Shown: positions 42,020 to 47,360 of the stretch, piece after piece
Position numbering within the stretch: the first letter of the stretch is position 1
Layout: each line of letters opens with the position of its first letter
Source of the DNA: Desulfurivibrio sp.
GTDB taxonomy: Bacteria; Desulfobacterota; Desulfobulbia; Desulfobulbales; SURF-16
Assembly (NCBI GenBank): GCA_003605035.1
Contig: QZKJ01000073.1
Coordinates: 1-47,360, forward strand
Reading direction: 5' to 3'
Length of the DNA: 47,360 nt
Made by a program: the position numbers and the translations under genes
The notes under the pieces: model-generated
What the model saw: only the letters and a program-made list of their open reading frames with translations
Told to the model about the DNA's origin: nothing
The model's database searches: none

Positions 42020-42418
42020 TTACCAGACAGTGCAGAGCAACTCTCCGCCGATACCCCTCTGCCTGGCTTCTCTGTCCGTAAGAATGCCGCTCGAAGTAGA
42101 TATAATAGCTATTCCAAGCCCGCTCATGACCTTGGGTATATCATCGGATTTCACGTAAATCCGGCAGCCGGGTTTGCTCACCCGTTTCAGCCCGGAAATC
42201 ACAGGATTTCTGTGCTGATCGTATTTCAGGGAGATTTTCAAAACACCTTGCCTGTTATCTTTAATAACCTGATAATCACTGATATAGCCTTCTTTCTTCA
42301 AGATCTCCGCAACCCCGCTTCGCAATTTTGAATGCGGCATCTCAAGGCTTTCAAACTTTACCAATCTGGCATTTCGGATTCTGGTCAGCATATCTGCCAG
42401 GGGATCACTTATAGACAT
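42020..42418 (-). CDS. rpsH: 30S ribosomal protein S8
   Basis: The 132-residue 16S-binding protein starts MSISDPLADMLTRIRNA and ends with ISTSSGILTDREARQRGIGGELLCTVW, both diagnostic. AAGGAG before 42418 selects this start; a longer frame to 42454 is not used. In E. coli S8 represses the spc operon. Confidence 0.97.
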   Translation of the reverse strand: MSISDPLADMLTRIRNARLVKFESLEMPHSKLRSGVAEILKKEGYISDYQVIKDNRQGVLKISLKYDQHRNPVISGLKRVSKPGCRIYVKSDDIPKVMSGLGIAIISTSSGILTDREARQRGIGGELLCTVW

Positions 42419-42463
42419 GTATCTACTCCTTTTGCAGTCAATCAAAAATGACAAAGAGAACTC

Positions 42464-42649
42464 TTACCAGCTCGATTTTGTCACGCCGGTAATCTCACCG
42501 CGGGAAGCAAGGGATCTGAAGCAAATCCTGCACAGACCAAATTTACGGATAAATGCCCGTGGTCTACCACAAAGTGGACAGCGATTATAAGCGCGAACGC
42601 CGAATTTCGGTTTGCGCTCACTTTTTGATATTAAAGATTTCTTAGCCAA
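42464..42649 (-). CDS. rpsN: 30S ribosomal protein S14, zinc type (type Z)
   Basis: The 61-residue protein is the short, zinc-binding S14 form: CPLC and CRIC pairs (within [22 protein letters not shown]) hold the metal. It follows rplE by 20 bases, its usual position. Confidence 0.96.
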   Translation of the reverse strand: MAKKSLISKSERKPKFGVRAYNRCPLCGRPRAFIRKFGLCRICFRSLASRGEITGVTKSSW

Positions 42650-42669
42650 CCTCTTCCTCCTGAACAGTG

Positions 42670-43209
42670 CTATTTATGGAAAGGCATACCCAGCACAGAT
42701 AAAAGAAAACGCCCTTCTTCATCCGTCTTTGCATTCGTTGTTATGGTGATATTAAAACCTTTGATTTTATCTATCTTATCATAGTCAATCTCAGGGAAAA
42801 TGATATGCTCTTTGACGCCGAAGGAGAAATTGCCCCGTCCGTCAAAACCGCCGGCCTTCACCCCCCTGAAATCGCGCACCCTGGGCAGGGCGATATGCAC
42901 AAGTTTGCTCAGAAAATCATACATCTTATCCTTGCGCAGGGTAACCTTGCAGCCGATGGGCATGCCTTCCCTGAGCTTGAATGTGGCAATGGATTTCTTG
43001 GCCTTGGTGATAACCGCCTTCTGGCCGGCAATCATGGTCAACTCATTTGCAGCGCCTTCAACGATCTTGGGGTTCTGCACCGCCTCGCCAAGGCCCATGT
43101 TCAGTACCACCTTTTCGATCTTGGGCACTTCCATCATATTCTTATAACCAAACTCCTTGACGAGCATGGGTATACATTCTTTTTCGTAATATTCTTTCAA
43201 ATTTTGCAT
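42670..43209 (-). CDS. rplE: 50S ribosomal protein L5
   Basis: The 179-residue 5S-rRNA-binding protein shows [32 protein letters not shown] and [27 protein letters not shown] before 43209 selects this start; the longer frame to 43230 overlaps the spacer. It follows rplX by 27 bases. Confidence 0.97.
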   Translation of the reverse strand: MQNLKEYYEKECIPMLVKEFGYKNMMEVPKIEKVVLNMGLGEAVQNPKIVEGAANELTMIAGQKAVITKAKKSIATFKLREGMPIGCKVTLRKDKMYDFLSKLVHIALPRVRDFRGVKAGGFDGRGNFSFGVKEHIIFPEIDYDKIDKIKGFNITITTNAKTDEEGRFLLSVLGMPFHK

Positions 43210-43236
43210 TATAGCCCTCCAATAAACCAAAAGCCG

Positions 43237-43572
43237 TTACGCACGAGCCTCTATTGATTCACCGCACTTCTTGCAGACGCGGACCTTTGTTCCATCTTCC
43301 AAACGAGAAATCTTCACTCGGACAGCTTTGGCGCACTTGGAACAGATCAGCATCAGATTGGAAACATGCATCGGCGCTTCCATTTCGATGATGCCGCCCT
43401 GCTGGTTTTTCATATTAGGTTTCGTATGGCGTTTGATCATGTTGATTTTTTCAACTTTTGCCTTATCAGAGTCAGGATACACTTTTGTAATTTTGCCTAC
43501 GCGGCCTTTATCCTTACCGGCAACGACCTCAACCTTATCATTGAGTTTCAGATAATTTTTTCCTGCACCCAT
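43237..43572 (-). CDS. rplX: 50S ribosomal protein L24
   Basis: The 111-residue protein has a KOW domain ([25 protein letters not shown]) and a C-terminal pair of CxxC motifs (CSKC, CKKC) that would bind zinc. A GTG one codon upstream (43575) has slightly better spacing to GAGG, so the start is uncertain by one residue. Confidence 0.95.
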   Translation of the reverse strand: MGAGKNYLKLNDKVEVVAGKDKGRVGKITKVYPDSDKAKVEKINMIKRHTKPNMKNQQGGIIEMEAPMHVSNLMLICSKCAKAVRVKISRLEDGTKVRVCKKCGESIEARA

Positions 43573-43625
43573 CACTCGATCCTCATATATATAAATTTTC
43601 CATCACTTTCAGCCTGCCTGCATGC

Positions 43626-43994
43626 TTAAAGAACTTCAGGCGCAAGTGATATGATTTTCATGAATCCTTTCAGTCGCAGCTCACGGGCAACAGGGCCGAA
43701 GATCCTGGTGCCGATCGGTTCACCTGATCCGGCAAGAAGCACGGCTGAATTCTCATCAAAGCGAACAGACGTATCATCCTTGCGTTTGATCTGCTTGACG
43801 GTGCGAACTATTACGGCACGAAGCACATCGCCTTTTTTCACCTTGGCATTAGGGATAGCCTCTTTGACCGAAACGACAATGATGTCGCCAACACGGGCAT
43901 ATCTTCTCCTGGTTCCCCCAAGCACTCGGATGCAGAGAACTTTCTTTGCCCCGGAGTTATCAGCAACATTGAGAACGGTTTCTGTCTGTATCAT
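43626..43994 (-). CDS. rplN: 50S ribosomal protein L14
   Basis: The 122-residue protein starts [27 protein letters not shown] and ends [19 protein letters not shown], the highly conserved L14 sequence at the subunit interface. A 93-base gap separates it from rpsQ. Confidence 0.97.
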   Translation of the reverse strand: MIQTETVLNVADNSGAKKVLCIRVLGGTRRRYARVGDIIVVSVKEAIPNAKVKKGDVLRAVIVRTVKQIKRKDDTSVRFDENSAVLLAGSGEPIGTRIFGPVARELRLKGFMKIISLAPEVL

Positions 43995-44087
43995 ATCTTC
44001 ACCAACTATTCGCCTTGCAGCGCATATTATTGAATCATAGTGTAGTTGCGGCTATTGCCATCATACGCAGAAAAAACAGAAAGCAAA

Positions 44088-44354
44088 TCAGACAATAACC
44101 GCTTTCTCTACAATCTTGCGCAATCTCCAGCGTTTTCTTTTGCTCAGCGGGCGACATTCTTCAATCATCACCAGGTCGCCAACACTGCAGAGGCTTTCAG
44201 GGTCATCAGCCATGTATTTCACCTGCCTGCGAATGAATTTCCCATAAAGCTTATGGCGAATCAAACGTTCAGTGCGAATGACAATACTTTTGTCCATTTT
44301 GTCGCTGACCACAATGCCGATTCTCGTCTTTTTATGTGCTTTCTTATCCACCAT
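44088..44354 (-). CDS. rpsQ: 30S ribosomal protein S17
   Basis: The 88-residue OB-fold protein shows GIVVSDKMDKSIVIRTERLIRHKLYGKF and GDLVMIEECRPLSKRKRWRL, diagnostic of S17. It follows rpmC by 52 bases. Confidence 0.96.
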   Translation of the reverse strand: MVDKKAHKKTRIGIVVSDKMDKSIVIRTERLIRHKLYGKFIRRQVKYMADDPESLCSVGDLVMIEECRPLSKRKRWRLRKIVEKAVIV

Positions 44355-44406
44355 CTGTTTATCCCGCGATATATGAATGTTTGTGATTCACCATCGATCT
44401 CTGAAA

Positions 44407-44601
44407 TTAATGTGACTGAAGTTTTTCAGTGATGAGCGTTTTAACTCTTGAAATCTGCCTGCGCAGATCCTGCAGTTTGGCAGTGTTCTCAAGTGGTCTT
44501 ATACCATGCTGAAATTTCAACTTATTCAGCTCTTCAGCCAGATCTTTGGCTTTCGCTCTCAGATCATCAACACTTAATTCACGGATTGCTTTGGCTTTCA
44601 T
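44407..44601 (-). CDS. rpmC: 50S ribosomal protein L29
   Basis: The 64-residue two-helix protein ([24 protein letters not shown]) sits near the exit tunnel and is a docking site for SRP and trigger factor. Its start overlaps the end of rplP by 4 bases. Confidence 0.95.
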   Translation of the reverse strand: MKAKAIRELSVDDLRAKAKDLAEELNKLKFQHGIRPLENTAKLQDLRRQISRVKTLITEKLQSH

Positions 44602-45014
44602 AAACTGCTCCTCTTCGAAATAACTTTGGTAGCAAAAGGAAGTTTATTGCCAGCCAGAGTCAATGCCTTGATCGCCAGGCTTTCTTCAACTCCGGTCAGT
44701 TCATATAAAATCCGGCCAGGTCTGACGGGCGCCACCCAGAATTCCGGACTGCCCTTGCCTTTACCCATCCTGGTTTCAGCAGGTTTTTTGGTAATCGGCT
44801 TGTCAGGGAAGATGCGAATCCACATCTTGCCGCCACGCTTGACGGTTCTGTTGATGGCGATACGGGCTGCCTCAATCTGCTGAGCAGTCATATTGCCGCA
44901 CTGAACGGCCTTCAGCGCGAACTCACCAAAAACCAGGGCCGAACCGCGCAGGGCAGTGCCTTTCATACGGCCCTTCATCTGTTTTCTATGTTTAACTTTC
45001 TTTGGACTAAGCAT
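44598..45014 (-). CDS. rplP: 50S ribosomal protein L16
   Basis: The 138-residue protein starts [24 protein letters not shown] and shows [40 protein letters not shown], all L16. A 115-base gap with two hairpins separates it from rpsC. Confidence 0.97.
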   Translation of the reverse strand: MLSPKKVKHRKQMKGRMKGTALRGSALVFGEFALKAVQCGNMTAQQIEAARIAINRTVKRGGKMWIRIFPDKPITKKPAETRMGKGKGSPEFWVAPVRPGRILYELTGVEESLAIKALTLAGNKLPFATKVISKRSSL

Positions 45015-45039
45015 CGCTACGTTACCTTAATCAATATCA

Positions 45040-45107
45040 AGCATATCATTATGATATCTGCTTGGATTTACATTGAATAAAATAAGGTGCCAGATGCACC
45101 TTATTTT
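45040..45107 (-). terminator. Two hairpins between rpsC and rplP, one terminator-like
   Basis: AAAATAAGGTGC (45079-45090) pairs perfectly over 12 bp with GCACCTTATTTT (45096-45107); on the minus strand it is followed by further T-rich sequence, so it looks like an intrinsic terminator or attenuator inside the S10 operon. A second dyad (AAGCATATCAT with ATGATATCTGCTT, about 45040-45064) lies between it and rplP. Confidence 0.65.
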
Positions 45108-45129
45108 TCAGAAACAGGCAAAATATCCG

Positions 45130-45777
45130 TTATTCGCTGACCTGCTCAGTGTCAGCCAGAACTTCGCCCTTAAAGATCCAAACTTTTACGCCGATAATGC
45201 CATATGTCGTACTTGCTTCAGCAAAACCGTAATCTATATCAGCCCGCAGGGTGTGCAGCGGCACCCGGCCTTCCCGGGTCCACTCACGCCGCGCCATTTC
45301 AGCACCGCCTAGACGACCGGAGCAGGCTATCTTAATACCTTTTGCACCGAACTTCAAGGCGATATTAACCGCCTTTTTCATTGCCCGGCGAAAGGCGATT
45401 CGTCTTTCAAGCTGCAGGGCCACATTTTCAGCTACCAGTTGCGCATCGGCTTCAGGACGTCTTACCTCCTGAATGTCGACCACACATTGCCTGTTGGTCA
45501 GCTTATCGAGATCGCTTTTCAGCGCCTCGATCTCCGTCCCTTTTTTACCGATTACAATACCAGGCCTTGCGGTGTGGAGTTTCAGTTTCAGCTTTTCTCC
45601 GGTGCGGGCAATATTAATTTTGGAAATGCCGGCATGATAAAGCCTCTTCTTCAGATACTTTCTGATCTTTTGATCTTCCAGTAAAAATTTTGCGTAATCA
45701 CGGTCTGCATACCATGTTGATTCCCATGATCGCACAATATTAAGGCGCAAACCTATTGGATTAACTTTCTGGCCCAA
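45130..45777 (-). CDS. rpsC: 30S ribosomal protein S3
   Basis: The 215-residue protein starts [18 protein letters not shown], has a KH domain ([21 protein letters not shown]) and the C-terminal domain typical of S3. It follows rplV by 85 bases and precedes a strong hairpin. Confidence 0.97.
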   Translation of the reverse strand: MGQKVNPIGLRLNIVRSWESTWYADRDYAKFLLEDQKIRKYLKKRLYHAGISKINIARTGEKLKLKLHTARPGIVIGKKGTEIEALKSDLDKLTNRQCVVDIQEVRRPEADAQLVAENVALQLERRIAFRRAMKKAVNIALKFGAKGIKIACSGRLGGAEMARREWTREGRVPLHTLRADIDYGFAEASTTYGIIGVKVWIFKGEVLADTEQVSE

Positions 45778-45862
45778 AACCTTCCTCCATCACCTAAGGA
45801 TTATGTTTAATTCCACAACCAAAGTAAGACTCATAATGCAGCGATCGCCTCAACTCAACGAA

Positions 45863-46195
45863 TCACATCTCATCAAGAACAACAGTAATATGACTTGACC
45901 TCTTGAGTATCCGCGAAGCTCTCCCCATGGCTCTGGGGCGGATACGTTTCAGCATTGGTCCGCCATCGATGAAGATTTTCTTCACAAACAAGGTGTCAAC
46001 ATCTATGGCCTCATTCTGGCTGGCATTTGCCAGCGCAGACTCGACGACTTTACGGAGGATACGCGCACCTTTTTTCGGGGTGAACTTCAGGGTGTTCAGC
46101 GCCGTATCAACCTGTTTGCCGCGGATCATGTCAGCGACAAGCCGCGCTTTCTGAGGCGATATTCTTATATTTCTTACAACAGCCTTTGCTTCCAT
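45863..46195 (-). CDS. rplV: 50S ribosomal protein L22
   Basis: The 110-residue protein shows [25 protein letters not shown] and the tunnel-lining loop [29 protein letters not shown]. Length is normal. It follows rpsS by 33 bases. Confidence 0.97.
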   Translation of the reverse strand: MEAKAVVRNIRISPQKARLVADMIRGKQVDTALNTLKFTPKKGARILRKVVESALANASQNEAIDVDTLFVKKIFIDGGPMLKRIRPRAMGRASRILKRSSHITVVLDEM

Positions 46196-46228
46196 CGGTT
46201 AATGACTCCTTTTCAGGTGACCGCCCTG

Positions 46229-46504
46229 TTATTTTTTGCCTTTTCTGTCACCTGCATGGCTATAAAATGTCCGGGTCGGTGAAAATTCACCAAACTTGTG
46301 TCCAACCATATTTTCTGTCACGAAAACAGGAACGAACTTTTTCCCGTTATGCACAGCAAAGGTAAGACCAACCATTTCCGGAAGGATGTCCGAACGCCTG
46401 GACCAGGTTTTGATAACCTTGCGCGATCCTGTATCCTTGGCGCTTTCAACCTTGCGCATTAAATGGTCATCTACAAATGGACCTTTTTTAATTGACCGTC
46501 CCAT
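46229..46504 (-). CDS. rpsS: 30S ribosomal protein S19
   Basis: The 91-residue protein starts [20 protein letters not shown] and contains [29 protein letters not shown], both diagnostic. It follows rplB by 13 bases. Confidence 0.97.
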   Translation of the reverse strand: MGRSIKKGPFVDDHLMRKVESAKDTGSRKVIKTWSRRSDILPEMVGLTFAVHNGKKFVPVFVTENMVGHKFGEFSPTRTFYSHAGDRKGKK

Positions 46505-46517
46505 GCTCTATCTCCCT

Positions 46518-47342
46518 TTATGACCGTTTCTTGACGATATCCTTATCTGATGCCTTTCGCTTCCTGGTTTTGTATCCCTTGGTAGGAATACCCCAGGGTG
46601 TACAAGGATGACGTCCACCTGAACTTTTACCTTCACCGCCGCCCATGGGATGATCATGTGGATTCATGGCAACGCCGCGCACCTTCGGCCGGTTGCCTTT
46701 CCAGCGATTACGTCCTGCCTTGCCGACTTTTTCGCTTTCATGCTCAATATTACCGATCTGGCCGATGCAGGCCCGGCACAGCCGGTGAAAGCGACGAACC
46801 TCACCGGAGGGCAGCTTGACCAGAACATGCTCGCCCTCTTTTGCCATCAGCTGCGCTGAGGCGCCGGCACTGCGCACCATCTGGGCGCCTTTGCCGATAC
46901 GCATTTCAACGTTATGGATAATACTGCCGAGAGGGATATTGGCCATGGGCAGGCAATTGCCGACCTTGATATCAACTTTATCGCCAGCCTCAACGACATC
47001 ACCGACTTTGATGCCAAGCGGGGAGAGAATGTATCTCTTCTCGCCATCCGCATAAAAGAGCAGGGCGATATTGGCGGAGCGGTTCGGATCATATTCGATT
47101 GAAGCTACCTTGGCCGGGATATTTTCCTTGTCCCTCTTGAAATCAATTATCCTATATTTGCGTTTATGGCCTCCACCTATATGTCTGGCGGTAATGCGTC
47201 CATTATTGTTGCGTCCACCAGATTTTTGCAGCGGTTTCACCAGACCCTTTTCAGGCCCGGTTTTTGACAATTCCGGATTGACAATCGAAACATAGTTTCT
47301 TCTGCCCGGCGATGTCGGTTTATAGGTCTTCATTGTTGCCAT
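46518..47342 (-). CDS. rplB: 50S ribosomal protein L2
   Basis: The 274-residue protein supports the peptidyl-transferase centre. The conserved RNA-binding core and the [19 protein letters not shown] loop near the C-terminus are present. It is the first complete gene of the ribosomal cluster in this window; rplW and the rest of the S10 operon would lie beyond the right edge. Confidence 0.97.
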   Translation of the reverse strand: MATMKTYKPTSPGRRNYVSIVNPELSKTGPEKGLVKPLQKSGGRNNNGRITARHIGGGHKRKYRIIDFKRDKENIPAKVASIEYDPNRSANIALLFYADGEKRYILSPLGIKVGDVVEAGDKVDIKVGNCLPMANIPLGSIIHNVEMRIGKGAQMVRSAGASAQLMAKEGEHVLVKLPSGEVRRFHRLCRACIGQIGNIEHESEKVGKAGRNRWKGNRPKVRGVAMNPHDHPMGGGEGKSSGGRHPCTPWGIPTKGYKTRKRKASDKDIVKKRS

Positions 47343-47360
47343 TTCTTACCCCGATTATTT

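Overview
The window looks like chromosome of a high-GC, Gram-negative, probably anaerobic bacterium of the former Deltaproteobacteria (Desulfobacterota type). This is inferred from gene content: an indolepyruvate:ferredoxin oxidoreductase with two phenylacetate-CoA ligases, an outer-membrane-linked ABC system, a radical SAM/B12 protein, and a ribosomal-protein cluster with zinc-type S14 and no adk between secY and map. No rRNA, tRNA, prophage or CRISPR array was seen.

Layout. 0-6.3 kb (mostly + strand): a rhomboid protease, a DUF1566-like secreted protein, a three-gene set resembling Gtr glycosylation modules (polytopic glycosyltransferase candidate, GT2 enzyme, GtrA flippase), a DsbD/CcdA-like membrane protein and a small two-helix membrane protein. 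6.3-8.2 kb: a repeat, a PIN-toxin/antitoxin pair with a palindromic operator, and a nearly gene-free stretch holding a REPIN. 8.2-12 kb: a radical SAM/B12 protein diverging from a histidine kinase/response regulator pair, with tandem direct repeats in the shared upstream region. 12-18 kb (- strand): a LolA-like protein, two FtsX-type permeases, an ABC ATPase and a small beta-barrel candidate, interrupted by a REP-associated tyrosine transposase (RAYT) and many REP palindromes, one REPIN lying inside the transposase gene. 18-22.2 kb (- strand): thiF-thiS-thiG-thiH followed by an AICAR-transformylase-only purH.

22.2-33.4 kb (+ strand): a structured leader resembling a molybdenum/tungsten-cofactor riboswitch, then iorA-iorB-paaK-ACT-livKHMGF-paaK. 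This reads as one uptake and catabolic unit for amino acids that yield aryl-acetyl-CoA, ended by a strong terminator. A 160-bp fold-back element with CTAG flanks sits exactly at the iorB stop codon. 33.4-47.36 kb (- strand): a cold-shock gene, then the S10/spc/alpha ribosomal-protein supercluster from rplB to rplQ with secY, map, infA and rpoA; the window ends just upstream of rplB.

The coding content is largely recognisable. The most unusual material is between and within operons: REP/REPIN nests around a RAYT, small fold-back elements, 8-bp tandem arrays that exactly fill two intergenic gaps, a 69-bp dispersed repeat, and hairpins inside the ribosomal cluster.
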